The notes under the pieces are model-generated. The model saw nothing but the letters and a program-made list of their open reading frames with translations, was not told the origin of the DNA and made no database searches. From the NCBI GenBank assembly GCA_903924805.1, contig CAIYCZ010000593.1, forward strand, positions 1-24,182: DNA of 24,182 nt, written 5' to 3'. Source of the stretch: an uncultured delta proteobacterium. Its GTDB lineage: Bacteria; Desulfobacterota; WTBG01; CAIYCZ01. The first letter of the stretch is position 1. Every line of letters starts with the position of its first letter. Shown in pieces: positions 8,326 through 16,918 of this stretch. A program made the translations under genes and the position numbers.

Positions 8326-8583
8326 TTACTTTTTCATTCTTTTCTTGAAAATCTGCTCGCACTTGTCAGCCATGGCCTCGGCCTTGTTTGCCATCTCTTC
8401 AGCCTTGGCCGCTGATTTTTCAGCTTTCATTGCAGCGTCTTCTGCTTTTACTGCTGAAGCCTCACACTTGCTCAGTGTCTGCTTGGCCTCATCCTCCAAT
8501 TTCCTGACCTCTTTGAGAGAGCAGCATGCGGTTAAACTGAATGCAAATGCCATTACACAAATTACTGCAAAAACTTTTTTCAT
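8326..8583 (-). CDS. Lpp-like alanine-zipper outer membrane lipoprotein
   Basis: A small 85-residue lipoprotein. The N-terminus is a lipoprotein signal with a lipobox LTAC just after the hydrophobic stretch. The mature part is one long helix with five near-exact heptads of the form xAxKAEx (for example SAVKAED, AAMKAEK, SAAKAEE), the pattern of Braun-type alanine zippers that trimerise. The chain ends in basic residues KKRMKK, like the lysine-terminated Lpp that is linked to peptidoglycan. ATG at 8583 is preferred over the GTG one codon upstream because AGGAGG (8592-8597) lies 8 bases from it. The upstream gene on the same strand is an L,D-transpeptidase, the enzyme class that makes this linkage. 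The covalent attachment is inference. Confidence 0.85.
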   Translation of the reverse strand: MKKVFAVICVMAFAFSLTACCSLKEVRKLEDEAKQTLSKCEASAVKAEDAAMKAEKSAAKAEEMANKAEAMADKCEQIFKKRMKK

Positions 8584-8877
8584 CACTTTCTCCTCCTTTT
8601 AAAATTGGTTCTGTTGTTTAGTTATTAAATACCGTTGCCGGTTTTATATTAGCTTGTTCCCTTTCCTCACCCCCTTATTTTGTCTATCTCATTGTATTTC
8701 CTTGCGGGGTTTTTCCTATCCCTGCTATTTTTTTCAAGCTTAAAAAACTTATACACCCGCAATTCGGGAAAATCAAGTATATTTTTTAAAATATTTTTAT
8801 CAAAATTAGAATATTTTAATGTTCTTATAGAGAACTACTATCTGATCCATAATTATTTTTACAATAATTTCATGTAA
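8584..8877. other. AT-rich spacer between L,D-transpeptidase and lipoprotein genes
   Basis: About 290 bases, very AT-rich in the 8760-8877 part. I see the lipoprotein ribosome binding site (8592-8597) and no convincing promoter, terminator or gene. A 65-codon frame on the plus strand here has a low-complexity hydrophobic translation and no ribosome binding site. Confidence 0.5.
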
Positions 8878-9840
8878 TTACTGAAGCATCCGGGTGATGA
8901 GGATCCGGTCAAAGGTATCAGACAAAGGGAGTCGTGTAATATCAGTAACCAAACCATTTTTCAGGAAAATTGCCAGCTGGAACCGTTTCAGGTCAACCCG
9001 GTCAGCATATGGATATTGTCTTAATTTTTCCATCGCAAAATTGAAATAATCCGGTATCCTGCGGTATATATCCGGATGAGCTTCCATATAAATATAGCCG
9101 TCTCTTTGACCGAACTTTATGGGTTCATAGATGATTTCAAGCTTAGTCCCGATTTTTACCTGAGGGTACAGGGTGCGAATATCTTCAGGGTACAGACGGA
9201 TACACCCGTGACTGACAAGTCCTCCCACCCCCCATGGCACGTTTGTACCATGAATACCATATGCACCTGCAGAAAATTTCATTACAAATTCTCCCATAGG
9301 GTTGTCAGGACCTGGAGGCATTGTTTTCATACCATATTTTTCCTGGAGAGACGCTGGAATGTACCATGTCGGATTCGGCCGTTTTTCAAATATTTTAAAA
9401 GTGCCTACAGGGGTCTCCCATCCTTCATCACCGATACCGATGGGGTATGTCTGCACGGTTGAGTTTACCTTGATAAAATAGTAGAGGCGCTGTTCAGGCA
9501 GGTTGATAACCAGCTGCTCGTTCCTGGTTACTGGTAATACCCACACGGTGGGCAGGATAACTACTGCTCCACGGGGAGGGATCCATTCATCCATGTGCGG
9601 GTATAACAGCTCCAGTTCATTATAGTAGCTCAGGTCATGGCGACGCGCCACATCCAGCAGCGTATCTTTTTCCTGTATAGTGACCGGGGACGGCAAACCG
9701 ATAACGGTCATGGTTTGCAGATTATACGGATAACGCAGTACTTCTCTACTATAATCATCGTCAGCACGTAATGGTAAGATGCTGCTTACGAAATATAATG
9801 CCACTGCATTAATCAGTAAAATATAGTGTTTTGATGTCAT
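8878..9840 (-). CDS. exported L,D-transpeptidase (ErfK/YbiS/YkuD family) with LysM-like N-terminal part
   Basis: A 320-residue cell-envelope enzyme. Residues 1-26 form a signal peptide ending near LPLRA. Residues about 50-95 look like a LysM-type module (TIQEKDTLLDVARRHDLSYYNE, cut here to its core, ending IPPRGAVVILPT), expected to bind glycan. The YkuD catalytic domain follows, with PIGIGDEGWETPVGTF and the signature from His197 (HGTNVPWG) to SHGCIRLYPED, placing the nucleophile at Cys213. Such enzymes cross-link peptidoglycan through diaminopimelate or attach Braun lipoprotein to it. The neighbouring Lpp-like gene favours the second role here. It is read from its own promoter, divergent from dnaE. 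Confidence 0.92.
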   Translation of the reverse strand: MTSKHYILLINAVALYFVSSILPLRADDDYSREVLRYPYNLQTMTVIGLPSPVTIQEKDTLLDVARRHDLSYYNELELLYPHMDEWIPPRGAVVILPTVWVLPVTRNEQLVINLPEQRLYYFIKVNSTVQTYPIGIGDEGWETPVGTFKIFEKRPNPTWYIPASLQEKYGMKTMPPGPDNPMGEFVMKFSAGAYGIHGTNVPWGVGGLVSHGCIRLYPEDIRTLYPQVKIGTKLEIIYEPIKFGQRDGYIYMEAHPDIYRRIPDYFNFAMEKLRQYPYADRVDLKRFQLAIFLKNGLVTDITRLPLSDTFDRILITRMLQ

Positions 9841-9901
9841 AGGCTGTGTTCGTTTCTATAGCAAAACAATCTCTGCCAACAAGCAATTCTGATGCATCCC
9901 T

Positions 9902-9929
9902 ACTATAATTAAAAAATGCTTTGAGTCAA
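9902..9929 (-). promoter_or_regulatory. promoter for the L,D-transpeptidase gene
   Basis: On the minus strand TTGACT (9929-9924, five of six) and TATAGT (9907-9902, five of six) are separated by 16 bases, about 60 bases upstream of the start codon. Confidence 0.6.
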
Positions 9930-9965
9930 GATACAAATAACTTCTTTTTAAATACATCCTCAACT

Positions 9966-9995
9966 TTGGAATAGAAAAAACATCAGGGTTATGAT
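9966..9995 (+). promoter_or_regulatory. candidate promoter for dnaE
   Basis: TTGGAA (9966-9971, four of six) and TATGAT (9990-9995, five of six) with an 18-base spacer, about 80 bases upstream of the dnaE start and back-to-back with the L,D-transpeptidase promoter. Confidence 0.4.
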
Positions 9996-10075
9996 ACTAA
10001 GAAAGTACTCAAAATGTTTTTCACGGTATTTCTCAATAAGTTGCAGCACGTATTGTACGCTACCATCATAAAACC

Positions 10076-13000
10076 ATGAAACACGCTGATTTTGTACACC
10101 TTCATCTGCACACCCAATACAGCCTTTTGGACGGCGCCATCCGGCTTGACGACCTGTTTAAGAGGGCTAACGAGTTCCGCATACCTGCCCTTGCCATCAC
10201 AGACCACGGTAATATGTTTGGCGCCATCGAATTTTATGAAAAGGCCCTGCAGCATGGAATTAAACCAATTATCGGGTGTGAGATATATGTTGCCCCTGGC
10301 AGCAGGTTTGAAAAAGAAGCACATGGCGCAAAGGATACCGCTCATCACCTGGTGCTTCTGGTAAAAAACAAAACCGGTTATCAGAACCTCATAAAGCTTG
10401 TTACCGATGCTTTTTTTGAAGGGTTTTACTATCGACCGCGTGTGGATAAAGAACTTTTAAACAAATATAATGAAGGTCTTATTGCGCTTACCAGCTGCCT
10501 TCACGGTGAAATACCGCATGCAATCCTTGCAGATGACATGGAAAAAGCTCTGGCCATAGCAGATGATTACCGCTCCATTTTCTGCGACGGTCGCTTTTAT
10601 CTGGAACTTCAGGAAAATAACATTGATGACCAGAAGAAGGTCAATCAGGCTCTTCTGGAAATTTCCAAAAAGCTTTCTCTGCCTCTGGTCGCAACAAACG
10701 ACTGCCATTATCTCAATCCTGAAGATTCCCGTGCGCACGAAATACTGCTGTGCATTCAGACCGGCAAGACCATCAATTCTCCTGATCGCATGCGCTTTTC
10801 AACTGATCAGTTTTATTTCAAGTCCCCGGAAGAAATGGAGCGCCGGTTCTCCTATGCCCCTGAGGCTCTGAAAAACACTATCGCCATTGCCGAGCAGTGC
10901 AACCTTGAAATATCGTTTAATGAATATAAGTTTCCGCCATTCACTCCGGTTAATGGCTCGACACTAGAGGCCTATTTTGAGAAGCTGGCCCGTGAAGGGC
11001 TTGAGGAACGGCTATTGGCACTGCAGAAACATGCTCCCCCGGACTTTGAAACCCAGGCCGTGCTGTACCGTCAACGACTTGAAGAAGAAATTAAAATGAT
11101 AATAAAAACCGGGTTTGTTTCATATTTTCTCGTTGTTGCTGACTTTGTTAATTACGCAAAAAGCAAAAAAATACCGGTGGGGCCGGGAAGGGGTTCTGCA
11201 GCCGGAAGCCTTGTTGCCTATGCTTTAAAAATTACCGAACTTGACCCGCTGCCCTACGGCCTGCTTTTTGAGCGGTTTCTTAATCCGGAGCGGATAAGCC
11301 CTCCTGATATAGATATAGACTTCTGCATGAAAGGCCGTGACAGCGTCATCGACTATGTTACTAATAAATACGGAAAAGAAAATGTGTCGCAGATCATCAC
11401 CTTCGGAAAAATGCAGGCGCGCGGCGTTATACGTGATGTGGGTCGTGCCCTTGATATGCCGTATAAGGAAGTTGATAAAATTGCAAAGATGGTGCCCAAT
11501 GTTCTCAACGTTACCATTGATCAGGCTCTCATTCAGGAACCGAAACTGAAGGAGCTTGTTGAAAAAGACCCGCAGATTGCAACCCTGATAAATTTGTCCT
11601 GTTCCCTTGAAGGCCTGCCCCGCCATGCTTCCACCCATGCAGCAGGTGTTGTTATATCCGATGCACCGCTGGTTAACTACCTGCCGCTCTACCGCGGGCA
11701 GAAAGGTGAAGTCATAACCCAGTATGCCATGAATGAGGTGGGGAAAATCGGCCTTATAAAATTTGACTTTCTCGGTTTAAGAACCCTCACCGTTATTGAT
11801 GAGGCATTACGGCTCATTAATGCCAAACGCCCTGAGAATCCTCTTGATATTAACAGTCTGCCGCTCAATGATGAAAAATCCTATGAACTCCTGTGCTCGG
11901 GTGAAACAGAGGGCATCTTCCAGCTTGAAAGCTCCGGCATGAAAGACCTCCTCAAGCGTCTCCGGCCGGAGTCTTTTGATGAGATAATAGCCCTCCTTGC
12001 GCTTTACCGGCCCGGCCCCCTGGGCAGCGGTATGGTTGACGAATTCATAAAAGGAAAGCACGGCCAAGCCGCTGTCTCCTATGACCTTCCGCAGCTAAAA
12101 GAAATACTTGAAGATACCTATGGCGTTATCCTTTACCAGGAGCAGGTCATGAAGATTGCAAGTACTCTTGCTCATTTTTCTCTGAGCGACGCTGACATAC
12201 TGAGGCGCGCTATGGGCAAGAAAAAGTCTGAGGAGATGAAAAAGCAAAAGGATAAATTTCTTGAGGGTGCTAAAAAGAACAAAATCCCCCTGCAGAAGGC
12301 ACAGACAATTTTTGACCGCATGCTGAAATTTGCAGAGTATGGTTTTAACAAATCACATAGCGCAGCGTATGCGGTCATTGCTTATCAGACAGCATACCTC
12401 AAAGCACACTACCCCGTTGAGTTCATGGCCGCCCTGCTCAGCTGCGAAATGGAAAATACTGATAAAGTGGTGAAACATATTGTTGAATGCCGGGAGCGTG
12501 GTATCGAAGTGCTCCCTCCCGACATCAATTCAAGCACCCGCGGCTTTACCGTTGACGGCAATAAGATTCGTTTTGGCCTTGCGGCAGTAAAAAATGTCGG
12601 CATTAATGCTATTGATTCTATTATTACCGTGCGCTTGGAACAGGGCACTTTTATCGCGCTGCTTGACTTTTGTAAAAAAGTTGATCTGCGCAAAGTAAAC
12701 AAGAAAGTTCTTGAGAGCCTTATTAAATGCGGCTCCTTTGATTCGCTCAATGTCAAACGGTCGCAACTGCTGGCGGTGCTGGAGGAGGTCGTTGAAAAAG
12801 CCCAGTCATTTCAGAAAGACATTGCAAACAGCCAGCTCAGCATCTTTACTTCCCTGAATGAACAGGCACCGGATGGCGAGATTGATTCCATTCAGTACCC
12901 GGATATTCCGGAGCTGGAAAAGCAGGAGATGCTTTCTTTTGAAAAAGAGTGTCTTGGCTTTTATATAACCGGGCATCCGCTTGACAATTATCTGGACACA

Positions 13001-13555
13001 TTAAGAAAATTTGCCACCATTGATGCCCTTGAAGTAAATGCCACCGAAGAAGAATCGGAAGTTATCATCGGTGGCGTGGTACGGAGCATCAAGGAAATTA
13101 AAACTAAAAAGGGCGATATAATGGCATTCGTTACCCTTGAGGATCTTACCGGTTTCGTTGAGTTGACCGTCTTTTCCGACCTGTATAAAGAATCTGCCAC
13201 ACTTCTGAAAAGCGAAAAGCCCATTCTGGTTAAGGGGAAACTCACTATAGAGGGTGAATCAAAACGCAACATCATTGTTACAGAAATCATACCTCTTGAC
13301 AAAGCCGGAGAGCGGTTCAATCCTGATATCCACTTGAAGTGTTACATAAACAAGCTTACGGCGAATGAAATAGCAAAAATAAAAAACATTTTAAAAAATA
13401 ACTCCGGGAAGTCCAGAGTATTCCTTCATGTCATTATTCCTGACAGCAGCGAAACCATGATCAGCCTCGGTAAAGAATATTTTGCCAACGCATCAGAGCT
13501 GTTTATCAGCGAGATGGAGTCGGTGCTGGGGAAACACTGCATTACCTATAATTAA
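10076..13555 (+). CDS. dnaE: DNA polymerase III alpha subunit
   Basis: The replicative polymerase catalytic subunit, 1159 residues, almost the length of the E. coli protein. The N-terminal PHP domain keeps its metal-type residues (FVHLHLHTQYSLLDGA, ITDHGNMFG). The palm domain has GPGRGSAAGSLVAYALK and the catalytic PDIDIDF with Asp411 and Asp413, and the third acid in KFDFLGL. Fingers and tau-binding regions follow (ALYRPGPLGSGM, ILYQEQVM, FNKSHSAAYA), then a helix-hairpin-helix region and a C-terminal OB fold at about residues 1000-1080 (GGVVRSIKEIKTKKGD). No intein or gap is seen. The start MKHADFVHLHLHT is the family norm, though no clear Shine-Dalgarno sequence precedes it. No other replisome genes are adjacent. 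Confidence 0.97.
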   Translation: MKHADFVHLHLHTQYSLLDGAIRLDDLFKRANEFRIPALAITDHGNMFGAIEFYEKALQHGIKPIIGCEIYVAPGSRFEKEAHGAKDTAHHLVLLVKNKTGYQNLIKLVTDAFFEGFYYRPRVDKELLNKYNEGLIALTSCLHGEIPHAILADDMEKALAIADDYRSIFCDGRFYLELQENNIDDQKKVNQALLEISKKLSLPLVATNDCHYLNPEDSRAHEILLCIQTGKTINSPDRMRFSTDQFYFKSPEEMERRFSYAPEALKNTIAIAEQCNLEISFNEYKFPPFTPVNGSTLEAYFEKLAREGLEERLLALQKHAPPDFETQAVLYRQRLEEEIKMIIKTGFVSYFLVVADFVNYAKSKKIPVGPGRGSAAGSLVAYALKITELDPLPYGLLFERFLNPERISPPDIDIDFCMKGRDSVIDYVTNKYGKENVSQIITFGKMQARGVIRDVGRALDMPYKEVDKIAKMVPNVLNVTIDQALIQEPKLKELVEKDPQIATLINLSCSLEGLPRHASTHAAGVVISDAPLVNYLPLYRGQKGEVITQYAMNEVGKIGLIKFDFLGLRTLTVIDEALRLINAKRPENPLDINSLPLNDEKSYELLCSGETEGIFQLESSGMKDLLKRLRPESFDEIIALLALYRPGPLGSGMVDEFIKGKHGQAAVSYDLPQLKEILEDTYGVILYQEQVMKIASTLAHFSLSDADILRRAMGKKKSEEMKKQKDKFLEGAKKNKIPLQKAQTIFDRMLKFAEYGFNKSHSAAYAVIAYQTAYLKAHYPVEFMAALLSCEMENTDKVVKHIVECRERGIEVLPPDINSSTRGFTVDGNKIRFGLAAVKNVGINAIDSIITVRLEQGTFIALLDFCKKVDLRKVNKKVLESLIKCGSFDSLNVKRSQLLAVLEEVVEKAQSFQKDIANSQLSIFTSLNEQAPDGEIDSIQYPDIPELEKQEMLSFEKECLGFYITGHPLDNYLDTLRKFATIDALEVNATEEESEVIIGGVVRSIKEIKTKKGDIMAFVTLEDLTGFVELTVFSDLYKESATLLKSEKPILVKGKLTIEGESKRNIIVTEIIPLDKAGERFNPDIHLKCYINKLTANEIAKIKNILKNNSGKSRVFLHVIIPDSSETMISLGKEYFANASELFISEMESVLGKHCITYN

Positions 13556-13603
13556 TAAAGGTCCGCAGGCTTTCAAGCTTGCCGGCATGCAGGCACAATT
13601 TTC

Positions 13604-14329
13604 ATGCCCTATCAGGAGAGAACATACCGAAAATCTGTCAGGACCGAAGGCCTCGTCTCGTTTACGGTTGTCGTAAAGGAAACTGATGTTTTTATCTCTG
13701 CTTCCCGCAATCTGGCACATGAGGCAAAAAATGCGGTGCTTGAAGCACGGTTTAAAATTGAAGAGTACATACAAAAGCATCCTGATTTTCTCTGGAGGCT
13801 TACACCGCTGCCGGTGGATGACTTTGCGCCTGAAGTGGTAAAAAATATGCTTCGTGCTTCCTCTCGTGCGGGAGTCGGCCCGATGGCTGCTGTTGCAGGG
13901 GCAGTAGCTGAATGTACCGGCATGGAGCTGTTGAAGCACTGTGATGAAGTAATGGTTGAAAATGGCGGAGATATATTTTTCAAAGTCAACCGTGACATAA
14001 CCGTGAGCATCTTCGCCGGCGCTTCACCACTCAGCGGCCGGATAGGAATTAAATTAGGTCCGACCCCTGCCCCGTTCGGCATATGTACATCATCACGTAC
14101 CGTGGGGCCGTCGCTGAGTCTTGGCAATGCTGATGCTGTTACGGTTATCTCATCTTCTGCCGCTCTTGCAGATGCTGCTGCAACAGCTATAGGTAATCTT
14201 GTCAAGAATGATTCTGACATACAGTATGCCATTGACAATGGGCAAAAAATATCAGGCGTAGATGGAATGCTTATTATTAAAGGTAATCAACTGGGGGTGT
14301 GGGGGAACATTAACCTGATATCGTTATAA
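13604..14329 (+). CDS. UPF0280 family protein (ApbE-like fold)
   Basis: A 241-residue cytoplasmic protein of the UPF0280 / COG2122 family, related in sequence pattern to the flavin transferase ApbE but without a signal peptide or lipobox. Family segments seen are ASSRAGVGPMAAVAGAVAE, VENGGDIFFK, IGIKLGPTPAPFGICTSS and SAALADAAATAIGN. In the conserved glycine-rich loop the usual TSSGTVGHS is here TSSRTVGPS, with Gly to Arg and His to Pro changes, which may alter ligand binding. Its biochemical role is not established; flavin or nucleotide binding is inferred from ApbE relatedness. It begins 48 bases after dnaE on the same strand and may be read from that transcript. Confidence 0.85.
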   Translation: MPYQERTYRKSVRTEGLVSFTVVVKETDVFISASRNLAHEAKNAVLEARFKIEEYIQKHPDFLWRLTPLPVDDFAPEVVKNMLRASSRAGVGPMAAVAGAVAECTGMELLKHCDEVMVENGGDIFFKVNRDITVSIFAGASPLSGRIGIKLGPTPAPFGICTSSRTVGPSLSLGNADAVTVISSSAALADAAATAIGNLVKNDSDIQYAIDNGQKISGVDGMLIIKGNQLGVWGNINLISL

Positions 14330-14336
14330 AATTTCT

Positions 14337-14403
14337 GAATGCAGATTACAGAGTGCGGAATTATAATTTTTATTCCACCTTCCGCAATCCGAAATCCACA
14401 TTC
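14337..14403. repeat. imperfect inverted repeat (24-base arms) upstream of the HIT gene
   Basis: The left arm 14337-14360 and right arm 14380-14403 are complementary at 19 of 24 positions, with a 19-base AT-rich loop. The sequence is of the GAATG...GATT...TGCGGAA style seen as dispersed intergenic repeats in many environmental genomes. It marks this stretch as non-coding, which bears on the start of the next gene. Confidence 0.65.
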
Positions 14404-14411
14404 TATACAGT

Positions 14412-14415
14412 GAGG
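14412..14415 (+). promoter_or_regulatory. ribosome binding site deciding the HIT gene start
   Basis: GAGG lies 6 bases before the GTG at 14422, whose product begins VGTIWAPWR, matching the usual family N-terminus. Confidence 0.55.
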
Positions 14416-14421
14416 TTTAAG

Positions 14422-14916
14422 GTGGGAACTATCTGGGCACCATGGAGAATTACTTATATTCTCAAAAATAAATCTTCTTCATGTATATTCTGTTTTAAAA
14501 AATCCAGGAACTATAAAACAAAAAACCTGATACTCTCTGAAAGTAAACATTCAATGGTTATCCTGAATAGGTACCCCTACTCCCCGGGGCATATTATGGT
14601 AATACCCAGAAGACACATAAAGGACCTGAGCGAACTTTCATCCTGTGAACTTCCTGATTTTTTTGAACTCGTCAGGGCGTCTGTCAATGCCCTGAGAAAA
14701 GCACTCAAACCACATGGGTTTAATGTTGGGGCAAATCTTGGCAAGGTTGCGGGTGCAGGAGAAGAAAATCACCTTCATTTCCATATCGTACCCCGATGGA
14801 ATGGTGACTCAAATTTTATGCCGGTTATCGGCAAAACTACGGTTATCTCTGAATATCTCGAAGATACCTATAAAAGGCTTTTACCCTATTTCCAGAAACG
14901 ACCTGCATCTAAATAA
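14422..14916 (+). CDS. HIT-family (histidine triad) nucleotide hydrolase/phosphorylase
   Basis: About 164 residues with a GTG start. The beginning WAPWRITYI and the CxxC pair in SSCIFC (zinc-type) are typical of bacterial and archaeal HIT proteins related to Ap4A phosphorylase. The core NRYPYSPGHIMVIPRRHI is followed by GANLGKVAGAGEENHLHFHI, which carries the triad His117-x-His119-x-His121. These enzymes act on nucleotide phosphoramidates or dinucleoside polyphosphates; the exact substrate is unknown. A longer frame opens at a GTG at 14353, but its extra residues fall in an inverted repeat and do not resemble the family, so the 14422 start with GAGG is preferred. It lies between UPF0280 and ksgA on the same strand. 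Confidence 0.87.
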   Translation: MGTIWAPWRITYILKNKSSSCIFCFKKSRNYKTKNLILSESKHSMVILNRYPYSPGHIMVIPRRHIKDLSELSSCELPDFFELVRASVNALRKALKPHGFNVGANLGKVAGAGEENHLHFHIVPRWNGDSNFMPVIGKTTVISEYLEDTYKRLLPYFQKRPASK

Positions 14917-14970
14917 CCATACCGATATTCTTTTGATCTTATCGAACACGGTGATGGCTATAACGCTCAT

Positions 14971-15828
14971 ATGGACTTCCCCTCACTCAAAATTATCAAG
15001 AATCTGAATATTAAGCCGCAAAAGTCACGCGGTCAAAATTTTCTTATCGATGCAAATGTTTCCCGCAAAATTATTGATGCATGCAGGCTTTACCCAAACG
15101 ATACCGTCATCGAGATTGGACCCGGACTTGGCTCGCTTACCTTTTTCCTTGCACAGAAGGTAAAACGTGTTGTTGCCGTAGAGATAGATAAAAATCTTTT
15201 TCAGTACTTGAACACGGTGGCTCCTTCTGACCTGCCAATCGTTCTTGTCAGGGATGATATCCTCAAAATACATTTTGCAGATTTTATAAATAAAAAAGAG
15301 AAATGCATTCTGGTGGGGAATATCCCGTATTCAATAACAACCCCCCTTTTAATGAAATATTTTGAGGAGTCACCGGTTATTAAACAGGCTGTTTTAATGA
15401 TCCAGAAAGATGTCTGCAAAAGGCTTTATGCCAAGCCTGGTGACGATGATTACGGTCTTCTTGCCATATACACGGCAGCCTACTTGAAAATATCGCTACT
15501 GTTCGATGTTTCACCAACCTGCTTTTTCCCACAACCTAAAATCAGCTCTGCAGTTATTTCCATCGAACCAGCGGGAAATAGAAACTGGCTTGGCCCGGGG
15601 GAAAAACTGTTTAGGCATCTGGTGACTGCTGCATTTTCTCATCGCAGAAAGACCCTGATGAACTGCCTGAAAAATTTTATAACAGAATGGAATATCGATG
15701 AAGAGCTTTTAAAACGTATTACAATAAAAGATGATATTGATCTGTCAAAAAGGGGGGAAATGTTTTCACGGGAAGAATTTGACCGGCTTACCGCACTGAT
15801 TAACCACGTACATCCATCCCGTCATTAG
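14971..15828 (+). CDS. rsmA: 16S rRNA dimethyladenosine transferase
   Basis: RsmA/KsgA dimethylates two adjacent adenines in the 3' terminal hairpin of 16S rRNA during small-subunit maturation. The 285-residue protein shows KSRGQNFLIDANV near residue 20, SAM-binding motif I VIEIGPGLGSLT, the acidic VAVEIDKNL, the catalytic NIPYSITTPLL and the C-terminal LVTAAFSHRRKTLMN, all in the family order. The ATG at 14971 gives a normal N-terminus; no strong Shine-Dalgarno sequence is visible. It lies 54 bases after the HIT gene and 19 bases before the Mut7-C gene, so the three are likely co-transcribed. Confidence 0.95.
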   Translation: MDFPSLKIIKNLNIKPQKSRGQNFLIDANVSRKIIDACRLYPNDTVIEIGPGLGSLTFFLAQKVKRVVAVEIDKNLFQYLNTVAPSDLPIVLVRDDILKIHFADFINKKEKCILVGNIPYSITTPLLMKYFEESPVIKQAVLMIQKDVCKRLYAKPGDDDYGLLAIYTAAYLKISLLFDVSPTCFFPQPKISSAVISIEPAGNRNWLGPGEKLFRHLVTAAFSHRRKTLMNCLKNFITEWNIDEELLKRITIKDDIDLSKRGEMFSREEFDRLTALINHVHPSRH

Positions 15829-15847
15829 AGCTGATACAAGCAAAGCC

Positions 15848-16327
15848 ATGAAATTCATCTGCGATGTAATGCTTGGAAAACTAGCAAAATATCTGCGCAT
15901 AGCGGGCATTGATACAGAATACAGCCGCGCTAATACCCAGCCCCGGTTAATTAAAACTGCTGAAGAAGAGCATCGCATCCTGTTAACGCGCAGAAGAGAA
16001 ATGACGGATTTTAATATCAGTGCACCGTGTTATTTTGTTAACAGCAACTACCCGCCTGAGCAGTTTCAGGAGGTGTTGAGCCATTTCAATATTTCTTCAG
16101 ACATCTCCCAATTCTTTACCGTGTGCCTGCTGTGCAACCGGCCCCTGATAAAAGTTGATAAAACGGTCATTTCCGGTAAAGTACCTGAGTACGTGTTTAT
16201 TACTATTAATGATTTTTCCCAATGCCCCTGCTGCAAGAAAATATACTGGAAGGGAACTCATTATAACAATATGGCCCGAAGGCTTAACCGTTTAATTTCA
16301 CAATCCGATGTTCTGAATTCTGCCTAA
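15848..16327 (+). CDS. Mut7-C RNase-domain protein with zinc ribbon
   Basis: A 159-residue protein of the Mut7-C (formerly DUF82) family, a PIN-like fold domain joined to a zinc ribbon. The N-terminus FICDVMLGKLAKYLRIAGID matches the family's Asp-containing first motif. The ribbon has CLLC at about residue 96 and CPCC near residue 127, followed by KIYWKGTHYNNM, the usual ending. The second acidic motif, normally LLTRD, reads LLTRR (Arg49), so one expected active-site acid is missing. It may therefore be weakly active or purely RNA-binding. Function is inferred from the fold; biological substrates are not known. It directly follows rsmA, in keeping with an RNA-related role. Confidence 0.85.
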   Translation: MKFICDVMLGKLAKYLRIAGIDTEYSRANTQPRLIKTAEEEHRILLTRRREMTDFNISAPCYFVNSNYPPEQFQEVLSHFNISSDISQFFTVCLLCNRPLIKVDKTVISGKVPEYVFITINDFSQCPCCKKIYWKGTHYNNMARRLNRLISQSDVLNSA

Positions 16328-16429
16328 TATCAAATAATCAGAATCTAAAGCTCAAAACAGTTTTATTAGAATTTGGAACTTCACACTCAGGATTTCATAC
16401 GGCAGGGCATTTGGAAAAGCGCTCTTTTT

Positions 16430-16918
16430 TTACGGTGTCGCACACTCCGTGGGATCACCCTGAATTTTTGATACTGCATGAGGGATTGCGGGAAGTATGG
16501 TTCTGAGGTTTTCTGTTGCAGCCTTTGGACTTCCGGGAAGGTTGATAATTAATGCTCTTCCCCGTATGCCTGCCATGGCTCGTGAAATAACAGCGTGAGG
16601 CGTCTTCTTTAAACTTTCCATCCTCATCGCTTCTGCCATGCCCGGCACTTCTTTATCTATAACCATCTTTGTAGCTTCAGGAGTTACATCCCGGGGAGCA
16701 ACGCCGGTTCCACCCGTGGTAACTATTACATCAAGGTGTAATACATCAGCATATTCAAGTAGTTTATCTTTAATTACTTCCTTTTCATCCGGTATTATTT
16801 CATATTTAACAATTGAGGCTCCGATTTCCGCGAGCAGTGCTGAAACGGCCGGACCGCTGGTATCTTCTCTCTCATGCCGCGACCCTTTATCACTGATGGT
16901 GAGAATGCCCGCTTTCAT
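16430..16918 (-). CDS. MogA/MoaB-family molybdenum cofactor protein
   Basis: A 162-residue protein of the MoaB/MogA fold. This family binds molybdopterin and, as MogA, adenylylates it with ATP before metal insertion. The start KAGILTISDKGSRHEREDTS, the molybdopterin/nucleotide motif VTTGGTGVAPRDVTPEA and the C-terminal ALIINLPGSPKAATENL are characteristic. The start codon is directly adjacent to the stop of the upstream gene (TAA then ATG), so translation is probably coupled. It fits a need for molybdenum or tungsten enzymes. MogA versus MoaB cannot be separated firmly from sequence alone; MogA activity is favoured. Confidence 0.9.
   Translation of the reverse strand: MKAGILTISDKGSRHEREDTSGPAVSALLAEIGASIVKYEIIPDEKEVIKDKLLEYADVLHLDVIVTTGGTGVAPRDVTPEATKMVIDKEVPGMAEAMRMESLKKTPHAVISRAMAGIRGRALIINLPGSPKAATENLRTILPAIPHAVSKIQGDPTECATP

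Noticed and set aside
8345..8602. 85-codon plus-strand frame opposite the lipoprotein gene
   Set aside because: It mirrors the alanine heptads of the real gene, giving an Ala/Ser-rich translation, and has no ribosome binding site or family pattern. The minus-strand frame has a lipobox, strong ribosome binding site and terminator.
8680..8877. 65-codon plus-strand hydrophobic frame in the spacer
   Set aside because: TTG start, no ribosome binding site, composition explained by AT-rich DNA (Phe, Leu, Asn, Tyr).
14714..15007. 97-codon plus-strand frame between the HIT and rsmA genes
   Set aside because: Overlaps the well-supported HIT gene in another frame and has no family pattern.
16423..16434. 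Possible terminator between the Mut7-C and mogA genes
   Set aside because: Only a short AGCGCT palindrome next to a T-run, no loop-forming stem.
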